From: Paraphysoderma sedebokerense | Taxonomy: Eukaryota; Blastocladiomycota; Physodermatomycetes; Physodermatales; Physodermataceae | NCBI GenBank assembly: GCA_025602915.1 | Contig: JAHLJZ010000019.1 | Location: 248,001-312,000, forward strand | Direction: 5' to 3' | DNA length: 64,000 nt | In this document: positions 1-11,475 of the stretch, in pieces | Numbering within the stretch: the first letter of the stretch is position 1 | Layout: each line of letters opens with the position of its first letter | Notes under the pieces: generated by a model | What the model was told of the DNA's origin: nothing | What the model saw: only the letters and a program-made list of their open reading frames with translations | Database searches by the model: none | Program-made: the position numbers and the translations under genes

Positions 1-3000
1 CCTGTGGGGCCTTTGTCATGTCGTAAATTAACCAACACCACATCCTGCTGCTCGCGAAATCCCATAGAATCTTACGTTCAGCATCACCTTAAACAAACAG
101 TACATTTGGGGTGTTGAAGACGCTCAAAGCAAAAATGAATTTGTCGTCACACTAGTTAAGGTAACTACCCCATTACTGTATTCTCGATAACATGAATCAC
201 GCGAGTTGATGCCAACCGTTTCTCGTCAATTATCTAGTTATGCAGAAAATATGTCAAAAAACAACCGAAATTTAAAAGAATCGACGAGAATTTGTTAAAA
301 GGTTGGTGTAGATTCAATCTTTACCGGGCCAATATCGATGTTCATGAACGACAATTCCACAGGAGACCTGCCCGTTGCAGAACACCAATCCACTAGTCCC
401 GAAAGGACTCAAATGAAATCACAACTCAAATCGATGGTGGCAGAAGAATGTTTGTTCTCATTTCATATAATTTACCAGATAACTTGTAGCCCTGTGCTGG
501 GAGGTCAGCTTATGAGTCGAATTTAACTTGTCACATTTAACTTTTCGCAAAAGCCACAACCGATTCGAAGGGGTCGCAATTAATGAACATTGATGAATTA
601 CTGAGTGACTTCAATTGGAAAGTAACGGGGGATGCTGCCGCACTGGAAGCAAAACTGGTAGCCGAGAGTATGGATTTGGAATCGGTACGCCTGCTTCCAC
701 TATTCAAGATTGACTTCCAGCGCGCCTTTAAAAGCAGGGAATTAATGAATATTGTTGCTCATTTTACCGATGTAGGGACAAATATATGGTCTCATTGAAT
801 CCACGGAACGCACCGCCCTGATTACAGCCCAAATCGACAGAACACTAGATGAATTAGGGAGGATGGAGAATTGGTTGTTTCTGTATAGTGCACAACTTCA
901 GGTTCGTTCCCTATATTTATATTAATACTCGTTCTGTTAACTGATCATTCTAATTCACCTCTGTTTATCTTCCATAATGGTTGATTGATAATACATCACA
1001 GGATATGGCTCAGGAAGTGGCAACAATCGATGTGAAAAATAAAGGGCTGCAAACACAGAACGCAAATCAAAAGATATTGGTACAAGAGATGGAGGAACTA
1101 TTGGTAATTGTCGCAATTTTCTTATTCTATTGTGTGTATTTTGTACTTTCTTCCCTTTTGCTGAAATCTTCAATCCTCCACTCATCGCTTATTATTCTAT
1201 TCTGTTAACATGCTCCTCGTCGCTTTCAAACTCTTCGATTTGACAAATTGCAATCTACATTCAATTCCTTCATCCACTTGACATCATTTTCCCACAAAAC
1301 AGAAATCACTGGCGATCCCCGACCAAGTCATTCAAGTTCTGAAAAACGAAAGTTTGGAGAGCGCACTTGGAATTCAAAGATTAGAAGACGCAGCAACAAC
1401 TGTACAGAATATGATGGGCACGACGTTCGATGAAGGTGTGTTGCGTTATTTTATATGATTGGAGACGGTTGTGACACAACATCATGAGTTTACTTCCTGC
1501 GAATATTGATCTGATGAATTCTGATTCTACAAACTCTCAACAGGATTACAATCTTCCAGAATTGTGACGGACCAAATGACCGAACTCCAAAATCTATCCG
1601 TTATGTTTGCCAAACGATTGTATGATTTTTTGAATCAAATGTTTTTATACCAGGTATACATTCGCTCTAAGCTCGAATTCCATATTATTTTGACGGATTC
1701 ACTCAATCGCTGAATTCCTACCGTTGACAAAACAGACGGAACTTTGCCTTCAAGATAAATCACGTCTGTCTAAACGCGGCCAATTGAAGTTAGTCGGACA
1801 CGAACAGATAGAAGAATATTTCATGAAATATCGTGGACTGATTTTATGGATGAAAGAAATGGACACGAAGAAGTTTGGTGAATTGATGCAGGTCTGTCTT
1901 CGTTTATGTCATTCTGTGCCTCTACGTTTTACCGCCTCTTTCATTTCTTTGTTTCTGTAAACGTAATAAGTTATTTAGATTGACAATGGTTACGTTGTAG
2001 GGTTATATTCAAAACATTAACAAAATATACAAGAAAGAAATCAAAGAATTGTTGGATTGCCTAAGAATGTATCATTTGCAGAAACTTGTTCCCGTCGAAG
2101 AAATGGATTATGGTTCGTTTTGGTCTTGAATTCTTGATGCTTTCAACTTAGTTATGCTTCCGAGCTCACCCTTTTGTTATTCATCTGTTTTGCTCTCCAG
2201 TGTTCACCTCTGCCCAGCCGTCCGCTGTCCCTGGTCTTTCCAAAGCAACTTCTATCTCCAAATCTACTATCGCCAATTTTGCTACTACCTCCGTTACAGG
2301 TAACGCTGGATCCGCGGGGCCGGTGTTGTCCAAAGGTCTACACTCACGGACCGCGAGAGACCATATACCGCCGAGGTTGGGTGATGCTGGGGTGTCCGAA
2401 AGTATGGTTAGCTTAGATATGAGCGTGGATGAAAAGATGACAGCAGAGCAAGTCAGTGATTCAGTTCTTTGATTCTTAATTTGAGTTGAACGATTAACAT
2501 GTCTTCGTCGGTCGCAATTCTGAATAGGCGCTTGGTCATATTCTCCGTCTAATTATACCGATTTTTTCGCACGAGCAAAACTTTGTTTGTGAGCTGTTCC
2601 ACTTACTATCTACCAAAACTTTCGGAAATCGTAGTCCAATCACTACACGTTGGAAAGAATCTCTGAGTGAAAAGAAAGAAGCCGTTAAGGATGTTAGATT
2701 GGGAAAGAGGTTGCTGTATGTATTGTGTTCTTAGTGAAGTGTCGTACTCGGAGAAATTAGTTATTCATTAACTTTTTAGAGAAATAATGGACGGCATTTA
2801 CGACGGTATTTCAATTGACTTGATGAATTTAGTTGACTCGAGTTTGAAAATGAATCCGACGTGAGTAAACCTGTTCCCTTCCAGCAAGTTTGACCGTTAT
2901 CTAAAAGCCTATGTTAAAACCATAGAACTTCAATCGGAATTCTTGCTCACGTGGAAGAATTACAATCGCCGTTCGAAAATACGAATCAACAGTATCTACT

Positions 3001-4270
3001 GAACCTCCTAGAAAGTATAACCAAAAAAACGGTCTTTGTTTGGGAAAGGTTTATTGTATGTTGCTTTCATTCTTTTGTCTCCATGAAACGAAAATCAACA
3101 TTATCGCTGACATTTATGTCGGGTCCATAGGATGACCAAGTGAAAGCGATTGAAGAAACTAAAATTACTTCGAAGAAACGAACGGGAATATTCCCCTTCA
3201 TTAAGACGTTTCCTGTAAGTCATCGCATCTTCTTCCCTCTCTGCTATTTTCAATGTTCATGCGATAATTTACTCATTCGGATCTAATTTTAATTGTTATC
3301 ACAGCGTTTCGTTGATAGGATGGAGGATTTAGTATCCAACAACAAAATGAGAGCTCGAACGTTGGTGAATGAGAGTTACACGAAAATTATCAAACAACTG
3401 TTTGATAGTTTGGAAACTATTGCCAAATCCGCCGATGCAAGTTCTGACGATAAAGAACAGTTGAATTTGTTCATTTTGATGATTGGTTTGTCTCCAAATG
3501 GCTCTTCCTTGTCGTTTAGTCTGATTTGGCTTGTACGCCCCCGAACGAGTTCTCACACCATTTATACTATTGTACTATTGCGACAAACAGAGAATATGCA
3601 CTTCTTTTATACGGAAATCCAGAGTTGTCAAGTTGCTGTTCCTGTCTTAGATCATTCCGTGACACAAGCTAGAAAATCATACGACTTCCACTTAAACTGT
3701 TACATCCGATCTGTCATCAGAAAACCGCTAGGGAAACTACTGGTTTGTGGAACAGTTCACTTTCTATTTGCATCAGTCTATATAAGTGGCATTGGTTGAC
3801 GACATGTTGTTGATTCACTTTCAGGAATTCTTTGAAGGCATTGAAGATTTATTGAGAACAGAGTCACCGGAAGAAATTGGATTCCATATTAATTATAACA
3901 AAACTGCTGCGAGAAAAGTTTTAGGAAATTATCCTGCTAAAGAAGTATGTAGTTTTTTTGAACTTCCGTGAATGGACTTACTTTAACGACTCTTTTCATT
4001 CGCGCCGTTCCGTTTTTGTTTGTTTCGTGTTTGAAATGACACAAAAAGATTAAGAAATCTGTAGAGACTCTTTACAAACGAGTCGAGAAACATTTTCCAT
4101 CGGAAGAACTATTGAACGTTATCTGGACTGGAATTGAAGATGAATTCAATGGGACTCATGATAGGTTTACTAGATTATTGACGAGATGTTATCCTGATTC
4201 AGGGATGCAATTGGAATTTACGGTGGCAGATATTCGATCGGTTTTTAGAGAGCTGGGAAGCGGACGCTAA
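1..4270 (+). CDS. SEC3: Exocyst complex subunit Sec3, 5'-truncated by the window edge
   Basis: Sec3 marks exocytic sites on the plasma membrane and tethers secretory vesicles through the exocyst. The visible product is spread over more than ten short exons. An exon from about 109 (YIWGVEDAQSKNEF, ending near 170) and the next (about 231-300, LCRKYVKKQPKFKRIDENL) resemble the end of the fungal Sec3 PH-like domain that binds PI(4,5)P2 and Rho/Cdc42. The exon near 553-700 carries the Sec3 hallmark (M)NIDELLSDFNWKVTGDAAA. It is followed by coiled-coil segments (MAQEVATIDVKNKGLQTQNA) and the long helical Sec3 C-terminal domain. The last exon ends in an acidic-hydrophobic YPDSG...ELEF segment typical of Sec3 C termini, with TAA at 4268-4270. 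Bases 1-108 look intronic, and the start codon lies left of the window. Identification is firm; exon borders were set by eye. Confidence 0.88.
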
Positions 4271-4441
4271 TTTAAGACAGTACTTGACCAAAGAGACCCA
4301 AGAGGGAATTGTCGCGACCTTTCAAATTCGAGTTCCGTCAATCTAGATTAAAACATCATTTGAATTTTCCGTTGGTATATTTGTCATTACACTTAAAAGC
4401 GTTTAGTTCCATATTATCATTGTATCAATAGGCTTTTGTAT

Positions 4442-5068
4442 TTATTTCCTCTTCTCTCGTTCCTTCACGGCTATTAAATTGGCACTCAAATTACGCCAAA
4501 TATACACGTATCGGACCATCACGACGAATGAGACTAAGGCTAGTACCCCAGCTGGAACTATTTTACCAGTCTTGATATACCGAAAAGCCATGACGGATGT
4601 CAAAAGGCTCGACAGACCTAAGAGGATGAATCGGAAATGGGAGGAAGAGGGTAGTTGTCAGTTACCACGAATATCTGAACGGCTCTTGGAAGAAGGGTTC
4701 GAAATTGGGGATTTGGAAAAGATCAATCAAGTTAAAAGAAAATGTATTTGATTATATGCCTACCGATTATTGGTTTGACATTCTTTTGCATTCCCTCTCG
4801 AGAACAGAGGCTGGCAGAGTAATATAGCAGCGAACCAATCGAGACCCCCATTACGACTGATACCGTTGACCCTGAATTTAAGTCATATCATATTCAAAAG
4901 GTGGAAGAGTTCAGTAATTGATCGGATATCACATAAAATCTATGATATGATGAAATCATTGGTTGGAGGGAAAGATGAAAGAAGATCGGACCTGTTTTGA
5001 CGTATGCGAATATACCGCCAAAGAACACTAGAGATGCGTAAAGAAAGGCAACTACGTCCAATTGCATC
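4442..5068 (-). CDS. TMEM14-family small membrane protein
   Basis: Three exons give a protein of about 119 residues. The start ATG is at 5068-5066 (MQLDVVAFLYASLVFFGG). Exon 2 reads GSTVSVVMGVSIGSLLYYSA and exon 3 ends at TAA 4442-4444 after a Lys/Glu/Arg tail. Four hydrophobic segments with Gly-rich turns, and the pattern FRYIKTGKIVPAG near the third segment, match the TMEM14/UPF0136 family. TMEM14 proteins sit in mitochondrial or other organelle membranes; in animals TMEM14C is needed for porphyrin import during haem synthesis, but that role cannot be assumed here. The gene converges with SEC3 (171 bp between stops) and diverges from the next gene with about 250 bp between starts. Intron 1 has a weak donor (GTCCGA), so that border is the least certain. 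Confidence 0.72.
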
Positions 5069-5321
5069 TTTTATATCTTAATGATTAGAAATTTCGATAG
5101 ACGATGGGTTGAGCTTATCTTCTTGCTTCTTGAATGCGACTTACTTATATTTCGTCTGCTGATGCGCAAGGACGCAAGGCCACTTTTCGCGGCCCGAGCA
5201 GGAAATTCAGAGCTGGGAAAACAGGGAATCAAACCCCGACAATACTGCGACATTAATATCCACACTTCCTTCTTTATATCACCTATTTCGAATTATCTTT
5301 GCACAAACCACACGTATAAGA

Positions 5322-5987
5322 ATGCCCAAGAAGAGCCGTACACCTCCAGCCAAATCCCTAGTAGACGATATTCCTGACTTTGAGAAACAACGAATCGTTC
5401 AAGAGAAATTTGCTCATCTCAACCCGTATTACGCTAACCAAAAAATAACAACGCAGCAGTATTTCGCCCAAGCTGTATTTTTGTCAATACCTCTTACAAT
5501 TTTATTCGTCGTCATTGAATTCCTTTCTTATTATCAGTTTCATGAACCCTATACTTTCAAAACTGGATCATTGAGAAGTGTCGTCGTTTATCCGATGATC
5601 TTAATCCTGGTGTTTGTGAGTCACAAGTATGTGGACAGGTTATGGATGCAAGGCATATTGTGGGCAGGAAGTGTTGGAGTTGGTATCAAAATGTTGGGCA
5701 TCGTCTCCAGACAATCAACTTTTGGTATGGATGCAATCTCAGTTTTCATGAATTGAGTCACCCATGTTCCAAATTGAGAATAATCATCAGAACTCTCGCT
5801 CTTTTATTTATTAATCCCTTTTTTTATTGTTTCTCATATTATAGGCGAAATGCTTCAGACCCCTGGCTTATCAACGATATGGATTTACACGGTAGCTCAA
5901 CTACGATTGCCTTATGCCATAGCTTCATTAGCTATTGTCGGTTGCCATTATTACCTGTATATTTCGCCATTAATACCGTTGATATGA
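5322..5987 (+). CDS. Small multi-pass membrane protein, possibly fungal DUF7719 family
   Basis: Two exons (5322-5724 and 5845-5987) joined by a GTATGG...ATAG intron give a protein of about 181 residues. The N terminus is basic (MPKKSRTPPAK) with a charged helical stretch. About four hydrophobic segments follow, the last in exon 2 after MLQTPGLSTIWIYTVAQLRL. The layout (charged N terminus, several membrane spans, a P-x-[LI]-[GS]-x-[LI]-W-[IV] motif before the final span) resembles the fungus-specific family I know as DUF7719. That match is from memory and moderate at best. Function is unknown. The start is the first ATG after an in-frame stop, and the TGA is at 5985-5987. The unspliced frame stops soon after the donor, which supports the intron. 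Confidence 0.6.
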
Positions 5988-6113
5988 AACTGATAATTCA
6001 TTCAATTGAATCTCATGAGCGCCATTGACATTTTAATGTATTGTTAGTGTATTAAAGTTCATGTCAACTGTAGAACGGACGAGGAGAGTAGAATTTTGTA
6101 TGTAATGATGGGA

Positions 6114-6453
6114 CTATCGGTGTAGTAATTTCTGAATCCATTTTTTAGTATCTTCGCACCACAGAGTTGAATCAGTGAGATCATATTTCAAGAGATTTTC
6201 ATGTACATCGAAATATCGTAATCTTTGCTCTTTGATGATGAATTTTCATTCTCTCTTCGTATGATTTCTTCTCGATCTTCGCATACATCTTCTTTCTCTA
6301 CCCGACAGTTGAGTAGCCTTTCTATTATTCTGGATTAGCAATTGAAGAAGTACGAAATATACACTTGAGAACACCGGCAATTAGGAACAGATGATAAGAC
6401 TCACGAAGCTGAGTCGTCGGGCCTTATTCAAGGGGACGTAGTGACGGGATCTA
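6114..6453 (-). CDS. Doubtful small gene in the 5988-6642 spacer
   Basis: The minus strand holds two coding-looking pieces. An upstream piece (about 6453-6406) reads SRHYVPLNKARRLSF and ends at a good GTGAGT donor. A downstream piece ends at TAG 6114-6116 and reads RLRYFDVHENLLKYDLTDS followed by TLWCEDTKKWIQKLL. A middle stretch in another frame (YAKIEKKSYEERMKIHHQ) also looks coding. I cannot join them with convincing splice sites, and no ATG is visible upstream before 6640. Possibilities are a small, perhaps mitochondrial, protein gene with non-obvious exons, or a decayed gene. The rest of 5988-6642 shows nothing I recognise. Confidence 0.25.
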
Positions 6454-6642
6454 AAAATAAAGAGAAATTTATGTATTCATATCTGTATTTTCTATAACTC
6501 TGCTATATTTATCCTTTCTTTAAGCACGATCTGAATCGTTGAAAATAGCGAAATGATGGCCGTGTCAGGGGCTCGGTACTCTTAAAAATTTTTAACGTTT
6601 CCTTTAACTTGCTTCTGCAAGAAATCCACTAAATCTTGACGA

Positions 6643-9041
6643 ATGCCAGCCAACGGGAAAGGTGAGTACTATAACTGCAGATTATCGGTCCGAAGATTAT
6701 ATGTCTCAATATTTCAAATTGCTCTATTGCCATTGTTAATCTATAGTCGTTCGAAATGACGATTGGTCCGCATTCCGTTCATGGCTCCGACGAAATAAAT
6801 TGCCTAGATCATCGAATAAATTGACTTTAGCCGAGTTTTCTGGTTTGTAGAGCAGGACATAAATCTAAATTTTGCTTAATACCGGCGAATGTGTCTGATT
6901 TGTGCTTTTTCGACAATAGATACCGGAAGAGGTTTATTGGCAACGAATGATGTTGGACCTGGTTCTGCGGTCGTTGAAATTCCATGGTCAATTCTACTGA
7001 CAAAGGCTCATATCGCACAATACTTTTTAGATGTGAATTTATTGTATGTCAAAGGAATCTCCGATTCGCTGTTCGCTTAGGCATTCTTTCGTTCAATGTT
7101 ATCTGTTTCCGACCTCCGTTATTATGCAGTATTTCGTTGCAATTTTCAGTTTCCTGATCCATACTTTTCCTCCTGTCATAATATTAGGTATCAATCCTTA
7201 ACTGAAATTCAAATTTTATCAATGTTTATCTATCTTTTGTACGACGGCGCAAATCCCCTGTTGCCTGCTGCAGTTATGGACTTTTGGCAGCCGTACTTAA
7301 ATGTCTTGCCCAAAAAATTCGAAACTGTCGGTGGTATGATACCGCCCGAGATAGTTGAAAAATTTCCTGTATTTGTTCAAGGTTTGCTCGATAGTCCATG
7401 GCCATGTTTTTTTTTAACTTTTGAATTACATTGAGTTTACCAAATTCTTCAGATGAGATTAACGTCCAGAAGAATAAGTTGGAAAAAGATTGGGCCCAAG
7501 TAAAAAAATTTCTATTGGTAAGTGCGGATTTTGTTCCACTGTCGAGGCTTCCTTCGAAATAAGTATTGATACTGTCTGCTCTCGTGAGTGTCATTCGTTA
7601 GCTAACTGTCTTCGTCTTGTGTATACATCAATTGCAGCGAGTTATAAAATTGCGATCTGTGAATTTCAAATCCCAGGATTATCCATCACCTTCGTTATTC
7701 CGCCATGCTTGGTACTGTGTACAGACACGATGTGTCGCTCTAATAGTTCCGTCTTTGTCCTCTCGAACATGTTCAAACTCAATATCTACTTCCCCAGAAA
7801 CACCGTTACCATCCATCTCTCTAATACCCTTCCTTGATATGCTAAATCACGATCCGTCTGCTGAAGTGAAACTATTTTTTGACACTTCGGATATGCGTTT
7901 CAAAATCATTACCGCCATACCTTTGGAGAGGGGACAGCAAGTGTTTATATCGTATGGCAAACACGACAATTGGAGATTGCTTGTCGAATATGGATTTATT
8001 GTTGAGCCGAAATCAAGTCGGTTGATCCAGGGAAATAATACAAGCAGTCCCGATAGTATCCTTGAATATGAGCCAACCGATAAATTCCGGCGACTGACTC
8101 CGATTATTATCGACTCGTGGATTCGAACTATTTTATTAAGCGACCTTAAATCTCATTGCAGTAATCATCCATCGTCATCCCGTCGCTCTTCATGCTTGGA
8201 TCTTTTCCTTACTTATTCCAAACTCACTCTTCTATCCGAAAGCGGATATATGTCCGATTACACATTCCATAGCACCCCATCTTATCGATGTTTCATGGCC
8301 TTAGCATTGCTACTGTTCCCCTATTTCAACGGGACACCTGAAATGGCCGATATGTCCAGGCGGTTGGAGAATGTACAGAATACCGATGCCTTTCGAGCTG
8401 TACAGTCAAAGGTCGAGCAAATTATCAAGCGATGGGGCGGAAGTGAATCAATTATTCTTAATAATGGCGATGATAATTGGACTCGAACTAAACCAGTCGA
8501 CTCTGAAATGGTCGCGATCTCCCACACTTCAAGCTCTGGAGTCCAAAAGGAGTTGAAAGCATCATCTCTTTTGAAATCGCTCAATTCTTGGTTCTTCAAT
8601 CATGAATTCACAGTATTATGGAAGAACAGTATCTCAGGACGCATACCAGCATTCAATAATCTCCAATCTCAATCAGGGAAGGCACAAGAGAGTGTCAGAC
8701 TTCATTTGGAAAGAGTTAAAAACTGGATTAAGAATTCTACTAAGGTAGTGCTAGATGCGAGAAAACAGTACAGTAATTTCTACAAACAGCTCCATCCAGA
8801 AATCAACTCAGGTCATTGGAACTGGAAGGTGGATGATGTTGCTGTTAGCCACTTTAGTTTTACCCAATCCCTAAAATCAAACGTATTAGATGTAGTGTCA
8901 GATGTTAGCGATTTAGCCGAAGTAGTTTCGCATAATATCAATCCTTATTTACTGCATTGTGTCGATGTCATATGGAGTTCAGAACTGCAAGTTTTAGAGG
9001 GTATTGTATCGGGTGATTGGGATTACGATGACTTAATTTGA
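6643..9041 (+). CDS. SETD4/SETD3-like SET-domain protein methyltransferase
   Basis: The product is a putative SAM-dependent protein lysine (or histidine) methyltransferase of the SETD3/SETD4/Rubisco-LSMT group. Exon 1 (6643-6661, MPANGK) precedes at least five more. The SET N-flank (DTGRGLLATNDVGPGSAVVE followed by IPWSILLTK) is in the exon starting about 6920. The inserted helical iSET region follows. The post-insert core is in the long last exon: CVQTRCVALIVPS, then FLDMLNHDPSAEV (NH of the SAM-binding NHxx motif), then QQVFISYGKHDNWRLLVEYG (the catalytic Tyr region). A Rubisco-LSMT-like helical substrate-binding half follows, to TGA 9039-9041. The CVQTR and DMLNH signatures suggest SETD4 over SETD3. 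The intron chain through 7030-7640 was judged by eye; several short alternatives exist there. Confidence 0.8.
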
Positions 9042-9845
9042 AGCCGTCTGGAACGATCAATGCTGAATACCAGCGAGTGTATACCCCGATGGAGTCTCCT
9101 GTCCGTTCTCTATTGTCATATAAGTGTGTAGTCCATTTAGATGATGCGAGTATATTTCTCGGTGCAGTCAAAACTCTTTTGTGCGCGTCAAGCCGGTGTA
9201 ATTTTAGATATATTGCAATACAGCGATTTATTTAAATACTTTAGGGTATATGTACGATGCTGTAATGTCTAGTTAAAAAACATTTAAAATATAAATCTTC
9301 GTTCTAATCGAATCACCTCTCCAAGTTCAAGCAAAACGAATTTTTAGGATAAGTGGAAAAGTGTTATTTGCACATAGCAATATCGTCCTGCCCATCCCGT
9401 TCAACGGAGAGAAATTGGATTGAAGCAGCGTCCCGGAATCTCCATACTGCAATCCGATGAGGGGCCTCACTTTCCGTTTTTTCATCTTCAAATAAACCTG
9501 GCGACACAGCAGATGCACATTGCCACAGATTTGGACCGCTTCCAAGATCTGAGAAAATAGCAGATGCGTCACAATACCAATTTCCCCTGGTAGCGGTATT
9601 CCAGGGGGATACACTATGTATAATATTAGAATCCGCTGTGGTTTTTGAACCAATGGACAACAGACTTGTGACATACGCACTCCTGAGACAGGGATCAGCG
9701 CATCATGCTAATCAGTCGCGTCAGCCCCTTGTTCCGTCATTTCTGCCAAAGCGAACATAAAAGCTCACTCGCGCCTGGGCTGCAAACATCAGAATAAATC
9801 TAGCTATTTCAATAAGACTACTCGATCATAAAACTTAAATCCAAC
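9042..9845. other. Spacer between the SET gene and secreted gene 1
   Basis: About 800 bp. A minus-strand open frame at 9364-9660 gives 98 residues with coding-like composition (for example HSVSPWNTATRGNWYCDAS) and a TAA-type end. It has no in-frame ATG, and I found no exon that joins it in phase. A CATAAAAG TATA-like box at 9756-9763 lies 83 bp before the secreted-protein start at 9846. Nothing else was recognised. Confidence 0.4.
9756..9763 (+). promoter_or_regulatory. TATA-like box of secreted proprotein gene 1
   Basis: CATAAAAG lies 83 bp upstream of the ATG at 9846. The tandem paralogue has TATAAAAG 93 bp upstream of its ATG. Keeping a TATA-type core promoter at the same distance in both copies suggests strongly inducible expression. 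This is inference from position and sequence only. Confidence 0.5.
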
Positions 9846-10355
9846 ATGCTTTTTACCGCTGGTCTTGCACTTCTCGCCACAATCGGTTCTGTCTCCGCCT
9901 ACTCGGGTTATTCAAAGAATTCCCCTCCTACGGTATCTAAAATCGGCTACAACTGCTATCGAGTCACTCTTCGAAGCGTTGTGGGTCCCATCAGTGCCGA
10001 TACATGTGGCCCTCGTCCTCCTATTGTTAAACCCACATCCAATGGCTGTTTCGGATGGGAGATGGGAAGTGATGCAACAGTTTTATGTCGTGATGGTACC
10101 GCCAAGAGTGCCACTTCACAGCGCGCCAAAAGGTCTATTCGTCCCCAGGTGCGAAAGGTCGGTAGAGACTGTTATGATGTATCGTTGAACAGCAGAAAAG
10201 GAAAGATTGAAACTCGTTTATGCGGACCGAATGCACCTCAAATACGCTCTTTACCGAGAGATTGTTTCTCCGCTACCATCGGTCGCACGGAAGCGTCTCT
10301 ATGTATGGACGGGAGTTTAGCCAGTTCAACCTCGGAAGTCCAAGGGTATTATTGA
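9846..10355 (+). CDS. Secreted, internally duplicated 4-Cys proprotein (copy 1)
   Basis: An intronless gene of 169 codons. Residues 1-18 form a clear signal peptide (MLFTAGLALLATIGSVSA) with an A-x-A-like cleavage site. Two homologous modules follow, with cysteines at 37, 54, 68, 81 and at 109, 126, 140, 153. Spacing is 17, 14 and 13 residues in both. Shared signatures are CY.V.L.S..G.I, CGP..P.I, CF and LC.DG. Between the modules lies AKRSIRP with the dibasic Lys-Arg at 95-96, a typical Kex2 site. Processing would release two related disulfide-bonded mini-proteins of about 70 residues. I do not recognise the fold. A candidate secreted effector, signalling or cell-surface protein is plausible but unproven. 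The second copy follows 1.1 kb downstream on the same strand with all eight cysteines and the KR at identical positions. Confidence 0.82.
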   Translation: MLFTAGLALLATIGSVSAYSGYSKNSPPTVSKIGYNCYRVTLRSVVGPISADTCGPRPPIVKPTSNGCFGWEMGSDATVLCRDGTAKSATSQRAKRSIRPQVRKVGRDCYDVSLNSRKGKIETRLCGPNAPQIRSLPRDCFSATIGRTEASLCMDGSLASSTSEVQGYY

Positions 10356-10904
10356 ATAAATTATTATGATAGACACAATATATAGATTAGTCTTGATACG
10401 TAACTGAATATATAGAAATATCGTTTTCGTTTTTTAATTATTGCGATCGTTTCCTTGTCAAGCACTTAAAGTCCAAAAATAAATGTAACTGTGATCCTCA
10501 CAACATCAATTTTAAGTTTGAAGCAAAGGCAGTACTCTGAATGACAATTCAGCTGGGATGCAGTAATTCTTTTGAATATTAGTGACTGATTGAGAGCAAT
10601 CTCCGCAGGATATGATCCGATTATCTGGTATCCCGTTTGTGCAATTGCGGACCTTTATAACGCAAGAAAGTTTGAACCAATAGCTATATTGTGACTTAAA
10701 AAAGTTTGATTTTTCTGGGGTTTTGTTCCTGAAAATTTCTATTTATTTAAGCAGTATCAAGAATTCAGATACTTTAAATCCAAACAATTTTATCTCCACA
10801 GGTGCTTCAAGTCAAATCGGCAGGTGCATTGCGGAATTGGAAAGTCCATACAAGTGTCCGTGTGGCTCCTGAAATATCACAAATTCACAATAAACAAAAA
10901 AAAA

Positions 10905-10961
10905 AACATCTCATTATATTCAACTCCAAATTTTGAAACTTCAATACGCTAATGAGATGTT
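10905..10961. repeat. Perfect 12-bp inverted repeat with 33-nt loop
   Basis: AACATCTCATTA (10905-10916) and TAATGAGATGTT (10950-10961) are exact reverse complements separated by 33 nt. The left arm adjoins an A-rich run. It could be a hairpin, a protein-binding pair or a very small terminal-inverted-repeat remnant. No flanking target-site duplication was evident. Confidence 0.6.
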
Positions 10962-11375
10962 ATATTTTCGGAATACGGTTAAGAATTCAAGAGCAGAGGA
11001 AGAAAGAGGATATATTAAAGAGGTCACAATCATCCCAAAATAAACGCTATTTCGTCATAATGTCAGTCATTACATATTCAACAGCCTAGTTTCATCATAA
11101 AGTTAACGTAATGAGATCATGCGGCGAAATTAGAATAACCGTTTAGTGAGAACCGCTTCCAAATTTGGAATGCTTAGGCATAAGTTCTGTCATAATAAAA
11201 GCTGAACTTGATGCAACCTATAAAATGCGGCGCAATTTTTTATCAATGACAAATCGTTTGGTTGTTGTAGGCATGCACAGATTTGAAGTATGCGACGGTG
11301 ATTTTTAATTTTCTCTGTCATCTTGCGTTGCTTGCTTAAAATTAGATCGTGGGGACGCGTTCAAAAAAAAAAAAA

Positions 11376-11383
11376 TATAAAAG
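11376..11383 (+). promoter_or_regulatory. TATA box of secreted proprotein gene 2
   Basis: TATAAAAG follows a run of 13 A residues (11363-11375) and lies 93 bp upstream of the ATG at 11476. The run resembles the poly(dA:dT) tracts that exclude nucleosomes in fungal promoters. Confidence 0.55.
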
Positions 11384-11475
11384 GAGGATGCCATACAGAA
11401 ATTCTGCATTCAGCAACAAGACTTTCTATCACTCATACTTCTCTCACAAACATCTTACACTCAGTTCTAGTAACA

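Larger units (their letters stand above)
10356..11475. other. Spacer between the two secreted proprotein genes
   Basis: About 1.1 kb of AT-rich DNA without a credible gene. It holds a perfect 12-bp inverted repeat (AACATCTCATTA at 10905-10916 and its complement at 10950-10961) next to a run of A residues at 10896-10906. The TATA element of copy 2 is at 11376-11383. The tandem duplication left no obvious long direct repeat visible by eye. Confidence 0.5.

Noticed and set aside
9364-9660. 98-codon minus-strand frame with coding-like composition and two Cys
   Set aside because: No ATG in frame and no upstream exon that joins in phase; kept only as a note in the spacer entry.
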